Part shown: positions 1 through 8,111 of the stretch, piece by piece
How the letters are laid out: the number at the start of each line of letters is the position of its first letter
Position numbering within the stretch: position 1 is the first letter of the stretch
Assembly: GCA_964366335.1 (NCBI GenBank)
Contig: CAYITQ010000010.1
Span: 1 to 17,977 of the forward strand
Source of the DNA: JACRNA01 sp964366335
Lineage (GTDB): Bacteria; Patescibacteriota; Microgenomatia; CAZETR01; Amesbacteraceae
Reading direction: 5' to 3'
DNA length: 17,977 nt
The notes under the pieces: model-generated
The model's database searches: none
The model's input: only the letters and a program-made list of their open reading frames with translations
Told to the model about the DNA's origin: nothing
Translations under genes and position numbers: made by a program

Positions 1-495
1 AATTTTGGTTTGTTGTCCGAGCGGGAACAGGAAGCCACTATTTATGCTTATGCCCAACTGCTCAATTCCCTGACATTTTCTATTCAAATAGTCATTTCCA
101 GCAAACAAAAGGATATATCTGAATATCTGGCCTATCTGGATACTAATCTAGAAAAGATTACCTCGCCTCTTATAAAAAATCAAATGCTCAAATACCGGGG
201 CTTTGTAAAATCTATTGTCCGCCAGGGAAATGTCCTGGACAAAAAGTTTTTTGTGGTCATACCTTTCAGCAGTCTGGAACTTGGTGCTGGTAGCGCAGTA
301 AAGACCCTTATTAACTCCACACCAAAATTAAATATGCCAATTGACCAAATTGCTCAAAAAGCCGAATTATCCTTGTCGCCAAAAAGAGACCACTTAATCA
401 GATTGTTTGCCCGAATCGGCCTACGGGCCCGCCAGTTGACGGGGGCGGAAATAAAACAGTTATTTTTTGAGTCATACAACCGCGACCAAATATGA
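1..495 (+). CDS. TraC-like T4SS-associated protein, 5' partial
   Basis: The reading frame is open from the first base and ends at a TGA overlapping the next start (ATGA), so the true start lies left of the window. About 164 residues are visible. The sequence runs from a segment like GLLSEREQEATIYAYAQLLNSL through a mixed alpha/beta region (IQIVISS, KFFVVIPF) to a C-terminal basic helix (FARIGLRARQLTGAEIKQLFFESY). This resembles the TraC-like family that precedes VirB4-type ATPases in candidate-phyla genomes. That recognition is from memory, not a search. Translational coupling to the VirB4 gene supports a role in the same secretion/conjugation apparatus, probably on the cytoplasmic face. No transmembrane segment or catalytic motif is visible in the remaining part. 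Confidence 0.65.
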   Translation, partial: NFGLLSEREQEATIYAYAQLLNSLTFSIQIVISSKQKDISEYLAYLDTNLEKITSPLIKNQMLKYRGFVKSIVRQGNVLDKKFFVVIPFSSLELGAGSAVKTLINSTPKLNMPIDQIAQKAELSLSPKRDHLIRLFARIGLRARQLTGAEIKQLFFESYNRDQI

Positions 496-3400
496 ATATA
501 CCAAAAATATTTTACAAAGAACCCGAAATTGACAAAGCGCCCCAGTCGAAAGCTAAAATATTGACCGAATGTAAAGAAATTAAAGATATTGTTGCGCCCG
601 AAAAAATTCATGTAGATTTTAATACTTTGATTATTGGTGAGTCGTTTTACCGCACTCTCTTTGTTTCCGGATATCCCCGGTTTGTGACCGCCAACTGGTT
701 GTCTCCTCTCATTAATTTTGATCATTCTTTGAAAATCTCTATGTTTATCTACCCCGTCGAGAGCCGGACCACTCTGGATGATCTCCGGCGCAAAATTGCC
801 GAAATGGAAGCGGAGATTTCGACCGATATGCAACGGGGCCGGGTCATAGATCCGTCTACTCAGGCAAAACTTGAAGATGCACTGTTACTCCAACAACAAT
901 TGGTAAAAGGCGAAGAACGCTTCTTTCAGTTTTCTCTGTATGTGACAATCCCTGCCAAAAGTGCGGCAGAACTGGAACAGATCAGCAAGCAGGTGGCCAG
1001 TACTTTAAGTTCTCTTTTGATATCCACAACAACTGCCCTGCTTCAGCAAGCAGAAGGATTTAAAACTACTTTGCCTTCTGCTATGGATCATCTTGGGGTT
1101 ACCCGCAATATGGACACTACTTCTCTGGCCACGACTTTTCCTTTTACCTCGTCTGAACTGACCAGCAACGAGGGAATCTTGTATGGAATCAACGAGCACA
1201 ACGGAAGTTTGGTAATTTTTGACCGGTTCACTTTAGAGAACGCGAATACGGTGGTCTTCGCTAAAGCGGGCGCTGGTAAAAGCCTATATAAAGCCGAAAA
1301 AGTACTAATTAATGATAATTCAAAAACTGAAATTGTGCAAGTTGGAGATTTAATAGAAAGACTTATTTCTAAAAATGGTTCTCAAACAATTGAGAAAGAT
1401 ATTGAAGGAGTAGTAGACCCTAAACTAAAAGTTTGGACTTTTGACAAGAACCTTAAGGGCCAATGGTCAGATGTCACTATCGCAGCCCGTAAGAAATTTT
1501 CACCCAGAAATCATCTTTATACCATTACTACTAAGTCGGGCAGAAGTATTACCATTACTGCCGATCACAATTTAGTAATTATGCGCCAAGGAAAAATTAG
1601 GGTTATGCGTAGTGAAGCTGTAAAGATAGGCGAATCGCTTCCTCTTCCTAGGTTTGTGCACGATTCGAATATGTCCCAAAATTTTAGTCATGAATTACTA
1701 ACACTGTTAGGATTAATCACTAGCGAGGGATTAATTTATCCAAAATTCGTTCGTATTTTTAATACCGACAAAAATGTTTTGAATATTATTGAACAATCAT
1801 TTAGTGTTTTGAACATTAGATATCACCCACTTAACTCAAGGGGTAGACAGATTGGATATGCTGTTGGTCAAGATTTTGCCCAAAAAATCATCAGTCTTGG
1901 TGCAGGGGGAAAATCTGGAGAAAAAAGAGTGCCGTCAATTATATTTTCTCTATCGAATGAACAAGCCGCCCAATATTTGAAAGCTTATTATGAGGGCGAT
2001 GGGGGGGTTGACGGTCATCAGGTTTGTGCTACAACGAAATCCAAAGATTTAGCTTCCGACTTAGCTTATCTACTCTTGAGATTTGGCATTATTGCCAGAA
2101 TCAAGCCAAAACAAAAATCGGCAACCAACACTTTAAAACAAACTAAAAATACATATTATCAAGTTTCCGTTTCTGGTAAGGACCAGCTAGAAAAATTTTC
2201 CGAAAATATCGGATTTCTAACTGAAACTAAAATTTTAAAACTCAAGACTCTAATCGAGTCTCTTCCCGCCGGGAACACCAATGTTGATGTTGTTCCGGAA
2301 TTGTCTATTATTTTTAAGTATCTGTGTAATTGCCTTTATCCATCCACAGAAATAAAAACCCCACAAATTTTGATCGATATCAAAAACGGAGAATACAATC
2401 CCTCCCGCGATCAATTGTTGGTAGCAATAAACCTTTGTGAAGAAAGAATCTCTCAACTAAACTCGTTGAACAATCACATTCAATTATTGAGATCCTTGCC
2501 TCCGATTAACAAACTAATTGAGATAGGGAAAAGAAGCCGAAGATTAAACACTTTACTTTGGGAACAGCTTGGTCAATCTTGGAGGATTATGAAACAGTAT
2601 CTTCATCCCCCGTTGGCACAAAATGCCTTAATTTTGTACAGAACAATTACCAGTCATCAAGTCACTGTCCCCCAAATCTCAGAAGCTCTCTATGTATCTT
2701 TCAAAGAACAGGGGGTGTCGTTGGGAGAATATGACAAATCTCTATGGAATTCTATCGTAAACAGAACCGGAAATTCAAAATACTCCAGTTTGGTTAAAGC
2801 GGCGAAATTTATCGGTAAACAGTATCGCTCGACCCAACTAAAAATTCGCCATGCGAGAGAAAAACTTTATGAACTCAAACAACTGGTAAACTCAGACCTC
2901 TTTTGGGATCCGATTGTAAGTATAGAACGAATTAAACACACCGAAAAATATGTTTATGATTTACAGGTTGATAATGGAGTTTTTCTGGCTGGTGAAGGCG
3001 GATTGTTTGTTCACAATTCATATATGGTTAAGCTGGAAATATTAAGGTCTCTGATGTTTGGGACGGAAATAATAATAATTGATCCGGAAAATGAATATAA
3101 AACTTTATGTGAAGCGGTGGGTGGTGAGTATGTCAATTTTTCTTTCAACTCTCCCTGCCGGATCAATCCCTTTGATTTATCCAACTTGACTGAACACTCC
3201 GATGAAAACGAGCTTAATCTCAAGATTTTGGGATTGCATTCGCTATTTAAAGTAATTATGGGCCAACTATCCCCTTCCGAAGAAGCGCTTCTGGACCGGG
3301 CCTTGGTAATGACCTACAAGATGAAAGGGATTACCCAAGACCCTGAAACCCAAAAGAAAACTCCACCCCTGATGGAAGACCTTTACAAGGCTCTGATTGG

Positions 3401-4019
3401 CATGGAAGATATTATGTCTAGATCGCTGGCCGACCGGATTGAAAAATTTGTTAAGGGGAGTTTTATGGGCATTATTGATCAGCCCAGTAATGTCCAATTT
3501 ACCAATCCCTTTACAGTTTTTTCGGTCCGGGATTTGGAAGACGCTTTAAAACCCATCGCCATTTTTATAATCTTGGATCACATTTGGACCAAATTGCGCC
3601 GGGAAGTTAAAAAAAGATTATTAATTGTCGATGAAGCCTGGTATCTGATGCGCTCGCCCGATTCGGCGGAATTTTTGTATGGTATTGCCAAGAGAGCCCG
3701 CAAATATTTCCTGGGACTGACAACCATTACCCAAGATGTGGAAGATTTTCTGAACACCGATTTTGGCAAATCTATTGTCACCAATTCTTCAATTCAGTTT
3801 TTGATGAAACAGTCTCCGGCAGCGGTGGACAAAGTGGCCGAAGTCTTTTATCTGTCCGAGGGCGAAAAACATCTCCTGCTTTCGGCCGAAATCGGCGAAG
3901 GTTTGTTTTTTGCCGGCAACAATCATGTGGCGGTCCGGGTCGTGGCCTCTCCTGATGAACACAAATTGGTAACTACCAAGCCCCAGGAAATATTAGATCG
4001 TCAAAAAAATAACTTATGA
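492..4019 (+). CDS. virB4: VirB4/TraC-family conjugation ATPase containing an intein
   Basis: This is a 1175-residue precursor. Removing the 579-residue intein (residues 264-842) leaves a 596-residue ATPase, the usual size for VirB4/TraC proteins. VirB4 is the hexameric cytoplasmic ATPase that powers type IV secretion and conjugative pilus assembly. The N-terminal extein carries the CagE/TrbE/VirB4-like domain. The Walker A loop (AKAGAGK followed by S) is split by the intein between K263 and S843. After splicing it reads GAGKSYMVKLEIL, followed by IIIIDPENEY, typical of the family. Walker B is RLLIVDEAW (Asp1047, Glu1048), with a downstream LTTITQDVEDF sensor region. The start overlaps the upstream stop (ATGA) and the stop overlaps the next start (ATGA), so the gene lies in a coupled operon. 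The ATPase should be inactive until splicing occurs. The assignment is secure; the secreted substrate is unknown. Confidence 0.93.
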   Translation: MNIPKIFYKEPEIDKAPQSKAKILTECKEIKDIVAPEKIHVDFNTLIIGESFYRTLFVSGYPRFVTANWLSPLINFDHSLKISMFIYPVESRTTLDDLRRKIAEMEAEISTDMQRGRVIDPSTQAKLEDALLLQQQLVKGEERFFQFSLYVTIPAKSAAELEQISKQVASTLSSLLISTTTALLQQAEGFKTTLPSAMDHLGVTRNMDTTSLATTFPFTSSELTSNEGILYGINEHNGSLVIFDRFTLENANTVVFAKAGAGKSLYKAEKVLINDNSKTEIVQVGDLIERLISKNGSQTIEKDIEGVVDPKLKVWTFDKNLKGQWSDVTIAARKKFSPRNHLYTITTKSGRSITITADHNLVIMRQGKIRVMRSEAVKIGESLPLPRFVHDSNMSQNFSHELLTLLGLITSEGLIYPKFVRIFNTDKNVLNIIEQSFSVLNIRYHPLNSRGRQIGYAVGQDFAQKIISLGAGGKSGEKRVPSIIFSLSNEQAAQYLKAYYEGDGGVDGHQVCATTKSKDLASDLAYLLLRFGIIARIKPKQKSATNTLKQTKNTYYQVSVSGKDQLEKFSENIGFLTETKILKLKTLIESLPAGNTNVDVVPELSIIFKYLCNCLYPSTEIKTPQILIDIKNGEYNPSRDQLLVAINLCEERISQLNSLNNHIQLLRSLPPINKLIEIGKRSRRLNTLLWEQLGQSWRIMKQYLHPPLAQNALILYRTITSHQVTVPQISEALYVSFKEQGVSLGEYDKSLWNSIVNRTGNSKYSSLVKAAKFIGKQYRSTQLKIRHAREKLYELKQLVNSDLFWDPIVSIERIKHTEKYVYDLQVDNGVFLAGEGGLFVHNSYMVKLEILRSLMFGTEIIIIDPENEYKTLCEAVGGEYVNFSFNSPCRINPFDLSNLTEHSDENELNLKILGLHSLFKVIMGQLSPSEEALLDRALVMTYKMKGITQDPETQKKTPPLMEDLYKALIGMEDIMSRSLADRIEKFVKGSFMGIIDQPSNVQFTNPFTVFSVRDLEDALKPIAIFIILDHIWTKLRREVKKRLLIVDEAWYLMRSPDSAEFLYGIAKRARKYFLGLTTITQDVEDFLNTDFGKSIVTNSSIQFLMKQSPAAVDKVAEVFYLSEGEKHLLLSAEIGEGLFFAGNNHVAVRVVASPDEHKLVTTKPQEILDRQKNNL
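1281..3017 (+). mobile_element. Intein with LAGLIDADG homing endonuclease, inserted in the VirB4 P-loop
   Basis: The in-frame 579-residue element begins at Ser1 (residue 264 of the precursor) and ends with His841-Asn842. The +1 residue is Ser843, which restores GKS after splicing. Visible splicing motifs are an N-terminal block SLYKAEKVLI, block B with TADH (Thr356, His359), and the C-terminal blocks F/G YVYDLQVDNG through GLFVHN. The endonuclease motifs are LLGLITSEG (residues 405-413) and YLKAYYEGDG (495-504). Both catalytic acidic positions (Glu412, Asp503) are kept, so homing activity is plausible. After the endonuclease (about 590-815) lies an extra region of roughly 220 residues starting near NTNVDVVP. 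It may be an additional DNA-recognition domain like those in large archaeal inteins. The coding sequence is visibly more AT-rich than the exteins, consistent with transfer. Boundaries rest on motif logic and are probably exact. Confidence 0.93.
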
Positions 4020-6532
4020 ACACCGATTTAGCTTACCAGATACAAATGGTCGTGTGGTTGCGTGAATTACTCTACAGGAAACAAAAGTATTACGACGGTG
4101 AAGGACGTTGGAACGAGAAAGACGAAACCGATCTGCGTAAAATTCTCTTGATTTGCAAAGATTTTTATTATTCGGCTGATTTAGATATAGATTTGTCAGA
4201 CATCGATCTTCGTATTATCACCAAAGAAGAATTAAAAGAATTTTTAAAAAAATTGGGGAAGACGATAAACAAACTCAATGGATCAAATATGCCCTCCAAA
4301 GAAGTGTTGGAGGCTTCTGAAATTGCTTTAGAAAAAAGACGGAAGGAAGTTGAAATGAAAAATAGTGAGATTCCTTCATTTTCTGAGGCAAGAATTAAAC
4401 TTATAGCTTCTTTTTGCTCCCGGTTTGGAATTTCCAAAGAAGATGCTGGAACTTTTGTTGATTTGACTACCGCCAGAATTGACAGCGATCCCAGATTAGC
4501 AATTCAAGAGGTGGTGTCTGTCTTGGAAAATCTTGATATCTTGACCGAACGGAAACCGGACGCACTGGTAAATTATGTTGTTACTTCTACTTTGGGCCGT
4601 GTACTTACGACCAACCATGAATATGTCTCAATCTTAGATTTTACCGCCACAGAGACAGAACTTCCCAAAAGCGATGTTGTTGTGACGACTACGGCAATTG
4701 CGGGTTTTGCGGGAGACGTTGTTCCGGCGATTGAAGTAACTCCAGAAGTTACTGCCGCCTTAGTAGAAATTGTGGGAAAAGATGGAGCCCAAAAAGCAAT
4801 TAGAAATTTTAACGAAAAATCAACTGAAATTTTGGGGGTCATTTCTGATGCCCAACGAGTTTATTCTCAGTCTCAGACGACAACTGAAGCATTAAAAAAA
4901 GATTTTGCCAAAAGTGATATTAAGGATGAAGAAGTAGTAAATCAAGCAATGGCGGTTTTTAAGTTTGCTTCTCCTCTTTTGACTCCCTTGTATCACGAAG
5001 CCCGTAAAAAAATTGCCGATCCTGTGAAGTTTAATCAATTTGAAGCATTTCTAAAAGCCATGGCTATTCAATATGCAAAAAAATACGGGGTTTATTTGTC
5101 TCCCGGCGCCATATCTTTAATTGAGCAATCACCGTTAGATAAATTTTTTAATCAGGTTGAACTTCAAATTGAGGTTTCTACCCAGGAAGAAATTAAGCTT
5201 ACTCAAGAACTGGCCAATAAATCCTCCGGAGCGCAACCTCATGAAGTTGAGGGTTTTATATCTGATGTAGTTAGTTTGAAAGATGATTTTTCGCTGGAAA
5301 ATGTTTCAGAGCTTGCCAATAAATGGCTAAACTTGGAAAAAATAGATGCCGGTTTGGATAAACATTTTTCCGATAAAGATAATCTACAATATGCCCAGTT
5401 TCAAAATTGGATGGCTTCGGTTTTTGCCAAATTCATGGGGCCGGAAGCAGAAAAATTGGTAAATTTACTTAGGCCGTTAAACAAAATCTTTTGGCTTTTG
5501 GTTGACAAGTCCGGACTGGGCCAACTAATGCTTTGGCTTAAAAAAACTTTCAAGCGCTGGGTGGGGATGAATTTGTTGTTTGGGGCAGTAGTTGGCATCG
5601 GAACATTTTTGGTCATGGGCCCCTTGATTGGTCTGGGTGCCGGAATTATTACCTATTTTATTACTCCTTCTCCGGGGGCTTCAGCGGGTAGCGCGCTTTC
5701 ATCTACCGCTATGCGGGTAAATATGGCCCTTGGCCATGTGGGGACTGCCGCCATTGCGTCTTTTACCAGCTTTCTAGCTATTATCTTTGTGGTGTTCCTG
5801 TTTATCCCCATTCTCGTTGCCCTAATGCTCTTTATCATCAACACCTCGGCCCTAGTGGTACCTCCCAACGCAAGTCCATTTTCAGGATCTGATAGTCAAA
5901 TAGGATTTGTCTCTGAAAACGTTTTTTGTACAGATACTGCCTCCCCCCTTGCTTTTCCCGATACGGCCACCAATGCTGTCGCCAAGCGTGCATACAATAT
6001 TGTCAGTAATCTTAAACAAGGATTTTGGTGCTATTGGAACAGACACCCCGAATATATTAACCTATTTAATCTTTCAGAATATCAAAAATTTCCTAACCAC
6101 TGTGTTTATGAGACAAATTTCCCACCACAATGTAAAGGAGATTATCGTGCAATCGGGAGCGGGGAATCTTTATTTTGGTGTACATGGCTAATCGTTGAGG
6201 CTTTTAAGGCTGCGGGCCAAACACTAAGCGTAAATCTTCTGGGGGCAAATGCGATGAAAGAGTTTTTTATAAATCAGGGGAGGTTTGTCCCAAACACTTC
6301 TCAAGTATTCAAAAGAGTTGCTCCTGGCGATGCAATTTTTTTAAGTACAGCAAGAGACAATCCCAATTATGCTGGCCATACTGCAATTGTATACCAAGTC
6401 GGTCAAGATTATATTCGTACTTTGGATTCAAATGCTTCACAAAAAAGTCATTCCTATACTGTAGATTCTAATGGGAGTATACAAGGATTACCTGGTTTAA
6501 ATGTTATTGGATTTGGTAAACTAAACCCATGA
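4016..6532 (+). CDS. T4SS membrane protein with C-terminal CHAP-type peptidoglycan hydrolase domain
   Basis: The protein has 838 residues. Residues 1-510 are mostly soluble and rich in charged helices, without a family I can name. A hydrophobic hairpin lies at about 518-551 and a long hydrophobic stretch at about 578-612, after which the chain should be exported. The last 210 residues resemble a CHAP/NlpC-like amidase fold: Cys722 in FWCTW, a PGDAIFL strand, His788 in GHTAIVYQV, and Asp804/Asn806 in TLDSNAS, giving a Cys-His-Asp/Asn triad. This suggests a VirB6-like membrane component fused to the wall-cutting activity that VirB1-type enzymes supply elsewhere. Extra cysteines (CYW, NHCVY, QCKG) may form disulfides outside the cell. 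The gene is coupled to VirB4 upstream and to a small membrane protein downstream by ATGA overlaps. The CHAP call is fairly firm; the VirB6 analogy is inference. Confidence 0.75.
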   Translation: MNTDLAYQIQMVVWLRELLYRKQKYYDGEGRWNEKDETDLRKILLICKDFYYSADLDIDLSDIDLRIITKEELKEFLKKLGKTINKLNGSNMPSKEVLEASEIALEKRRKEVEMKNSEIPSFSEARIKLIASFCSRFGISKEDAGTFVDLTTARIDSDPRLAIQEVVSVLENLDILTERKPDALVNYVVTSTLGRVLTTNHEYVSILDFTATETELPKSDVVVTTTAIAGFAGDVVPAIEVTPEVTAALVEIVGKDGAQKAIRNFNEKSTEILGVISDAQRVYSQSQTTTEALKKDFAKSDIKDEEVVNQAMAVFKFASPLLTPLYHEARKKIADPVKFNQFEAFLKAMAIQYAKKYGVYLSPGAISLIEQSPLDKFFNQVELQIEVSTQEEIKLTQELANKSSGAQPHEVEGFISDVVSLKDDFSLENVSELANKWLNLEKIDAGLDKHFSDKDNLQYAQFQNWMASVFAKFMGPEAEKLVNLLRPLNKIFWLLVDKSGLGQLMLWLKKTFKRWVGMNLLFGAVVGIGTFLVMGPLIGLGAGIITYFITPSPGASAGSALSSTAMRVNMALGHVGTAAIASFTSFLAIIFVVFLFIPILVALMLFIINTSALVVPPNASPFSGSDSQIGFVSENVFCTDTASPLAFPDTATNAVAKRAYNIVSNLKQGFWCYWNRHPEYINLFNLSEYQKFPNHCVYETNFPPQCKGDYRAIGSGESLFWCTWLIVEAFKAAGQTLSVNLLGANAMKEFFINQGRFVPNTSQVFKRVAPGDAIFLSTARDNPNYAGHTAIVYQVGQDYIRTLDSNASQKSHSYTVDSNGSIQGLPGLNVIGFGKLNP

Positions 6533-6906
6533 AAAAACGAGCTTTGTTTATTATATTAATAATAGCTTCTGTTTTATCGGTTGTTTTTCTTTATTATTCT
6601 TCTCGGGCTGGTAGAACTCCACAAAGTGTTATCCCAGACATTGTTAAGGATCAAACAACATATGAACAGCCAAAAGACGATTTGATTTTTAGTAACACAA
6701 TAGAAAAGGCATATAAAGAACAACCTTTCCTTCAAAAATTGCCAATAGAAACCCCAAACTATATAATTGTTTACGATTACAACAAAAAATTAATAAGAGT
6801 CCGTTTGCTTTCAAAAGAAAAAATATTAATTAAAGAAGAAATTAAAAATAAATTAAAAGAAATTGGAGTTGACCTTTTGACTATTAAAGTTGAGTATTTG
6901 GAATAA
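6529..6906 (+). CDS. Small membrane-anchored protein of the T4SS cluster, function unknown
   Basis: The protein has 125 residues. An N-terminal basic start (MKKR) is followed by one transmembrane segment at about residues 5-23. Then comes a linker (residues 25-60) and a small alpha/beta domain at about 65-125 (NYIIVYDYNKKLIRVRLL, then a lysine-rich helix ending GVDLLTIKVEYLE). There is no lipobox cysteine, so it is a signal-anchor protein rather than a lipoprotein. Its start overlaps the stop of the CHAP protein (ATGA), placing it last in the T4SS operon. The coding sequence is notably A/T-rich. It ends only two bases before the convergent dnaN stop codon, so no independent terminator fits between them. 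I do not recognise the family. A periplasmic or extracellular accessory role in the secretion machine is inferred from position only. Confidence 0.7.
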   Translation: MKKRALFIILIIASVLSVVFLYYSSRAGRTPQSVIPDIVKDQTTYEQPKDDLIFSNTIEKAYKEQPFLQKLPIETPNYIIVYDYNKKLIRVRLLSKEKILIKEEIKNKLKEIGVDLLTIKVEYLE

Positions 6907-6908
6907 TT

Positions 6909-8009
6909 TTATACTCTCACTGGCATAATCAGGTGAACAAGAGAAGAGTCTTTTTCCGGCACAAAGACCGCGGGGGTGGTGGATTCGTTAAATTTCATAA
7001 TAATTCTCTCCTCCCCTACACTATTTAAAAAATCCAGAACATATTTATAATTAAATGAAATCTGGATCTCGTCCCCGTCAATTTCAGCGTCCATAAGACT
7101 TTCACTCTCCCCCGTCTGTCCCCCTGATGCCTTAATTTCGAATTTCTCCCGCTCAGCGGGACGAATTTCGAATTTAACAATGTTGTTAGAATCACGGGCG
7201 AATATCCCTGCCGCCCTGACCGCTCTTAATAATTCTCCCCTTTCCACTGTCACCTGCGTTCTGAATTCTTTTGGTATAATTTTATCGACATCAGGAAAAT
7301 TGCCTTCCAGAATCCGGGAAATAATTTGAGTTTTACCGGAGGTAAAAATAACCTGGTTGTTTTGGCTTACCACTTCCATTGAAATTTTTTCTTCGTCCCC
7401 GACCTTTGCTAATTCCATTATTGTTCTGGCTGGTAGAATGATTGTCGTTAGTTGATAGGAGCTAGGAGCTAGTAGGTTTTTACGACTTAATCTAAATCCG
7501 TCGGTGGCGGTAATTACTAAATATTCATTTTGTTTTTCAAACCTTACTCCTGTCAACACCGGCCGGGATTCATCAGTAGCCGAAGCAAAAGCAACTTCAG
7601 ATGCCACTTGTTTAATTAGATGGCTGTCTATCTCCAGATGCCCGCCGGAAGGGACCGGTATTATGGGAAACTCTTTAGCGTCAGTCGTGGAAAAGACGGC
7701 ATTAGACTTGCCACAGGATATTTTCAGTTTTTCTCCTTCCGACCTAAGTTCCACAGTTTCAACCGGAAGCGAAGATATAAATTCCGTCAGGTTTTTGGCC
7801 GGGACAGTAATTTGGCCGGGTTTTTCAGTTTTACCACCGATATTTACTCTTATACCCATTTCCAGATTGGTCGCGAGCAAAGTCACCCCCTCTGTCTGTG
7901 CACTTATCAAAACATTTGCCAGTATTGGTAATTGACCCTTATTTGAAGTATGTCTGGAGACCAGAGTTAGTCCTTTGGACAAATTTTCTTGGAGGATATG
8001 GATGTGCAT
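6909..8009 (-). CDS. dnaN: DNA polymerase III beta subunit (sliding clamp)
   Basis: This is a complete 366-residue clamp, the normal length for bacterial DnaN, with the three-domain pattern. It opens MHIHILQENLSKGLTLVSRH, has LPILANVLI and the TDGFRLSRKNL segment, and ends SLVHLIMPVRV, where the C-terminal MPVR contributes to the partner-binding pocket. The clamp tethers DNA polymerase to the template and binds partners through clamp-binding peptides. It is encoded downstream of dnaA across the putative origin. Two short insertions look foreign to the family: a heptamer array giving about residues 179-186 (LLAPSSYQ), and a 30-bp palindrome-containing insertion giving about residues 279-292 (duplicated KFEI). 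Both fall where loops are expected and keep the frame, so the gene appears functional. No strong Shine-Dalgarno precedes the ATG. Confidence 0.97.
   Translation of the reverse strand: MHIHILQENLSKGLTLVSRHTSNKGQLPILANVLISAQTEGVTLLATNLEMGIRVNIGGKTEKPGQITVPAKNLTEFISSLPVETVELRSEGEKLKISCGKSNAVFSTTDAKEFPIIPVPSGGHLEIDSHLIKQVASEVAFASATDESRPVLTGVRFEKQNEYLVITATDGFRLSRKNLLAPSSYQLTTIILPARTIMELAKVGDEEKISMEVVSQNNQVIFTSGKTQIISRILEGNFPDVDKIIPKEFRTQVTVERGELLRAVRAAGIFARDSNNIVKFEIRPAEREKFEIKASGGQTGESESLMDAEIDGDEIQISFNYKYVLDFLNSVGEERIIMKFNESTTPAVFVPEKDSSLVHLIMPVRV
7134..7175. repeat. Palindromic 30-bp insertion in dnaN with flanking direct repeats
   Basis: The 12-mer AATTTCGAATTT occurs at 7134-7145 and again at 7164-7175, exactly 30 bp apart. 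Between them lies the perfect 7-bp inverted repeat TCCCGCTCAGCGGGA (7147-7161, one-base centre). The protein reads KFEI-RPAERE-KFEI, which looks like a 10-residue insertion duplicating KFEI. The layout is that of a small hairpin element flanked by a target-like duplication, or an expansion of an AATTTCG heptamer interrupted by a hairpin. Confidence 0.75.
7454..7476. repeat. Heptamer array (unit GCTAGGA) inside dnaN
   Basis: Three 7-bp units (GATAGGA, GCTAGGA, GCTAGTA) are followed by GG. They encode the residues LLAPSSYQ on the minus strand, in a loop between TDGFRLSRKN and IILPARTIMEL. The same unit family, in the opposite orientation relative to the coding strand, is present in dnaA at 9313-9340. 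Confidence 0.7.
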
Positions 8010-8021
8010 AGAGTTGTTTTT

Positions 8022-8059
8022 TTATCCAGATAAACTAGTAGTCTTAGTAGTAGATATAG
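8022..8059 (+). other. DnaA-box-like site followed by TAG triplets (candidate DnaA-trios)
   Basis: TTATCCAGA (8022-8030) differs from the consensus DnaA box TTATCCACA at one base. Starting at 8036, six of eight consecutive triplets in one phase are TAG (8036-38, 8039-41, 8045-47, 8048-50, 8051-53, 8057-59). DnaA-trios, the single-strand binding elements of bacterial basal unwinding systems, are repeats of this type next to a DnaA box. Strand and spacing requirements have not been verified here. Confidence 0.45.
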
Positions 8060-8081
8060 AGGATAAGTGGGAAAAAAGCAA
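8053..8081 (-). promoter_or_regulatory. Possible dnaN promoter
   Basis: Read on the minus strand, TTGCTT (8081-8076) and TATATC (8058-8053) are separated by 17 bp. They match the sigma-70 boxes at 3/6 and 4/6 positions. Transcription would start near 8046, about 37 bases before the dnaN ATG. The match is weak, and dnaN could instead be read through from dnaA. Confidence 0.25.
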
Positions 8082-8111
8082 GAACTGAATTTGGGTTTTG
8101 GGTTTTCTTTT

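Noticed and set aside
1281..3017. The AT-rich in-frame block in VirB4 as a misassembly or unrelated gene insertion
   Set aside because: It carries all expected intein motifs in order, keeps the frame on both sides and restores the P-loop exactly on removal.
6903..6912. A terminator between the T4SS operon and dnaN
   Set aside because: Only two bases separate the convergent stop codons and no hairpin followed by a T-run was seen.
7504..7935. Long plus-strand open frames opposite dnaN
   Set aside because: They are antisense to a fully conserved DnaN frame and show no recognisable protein features.
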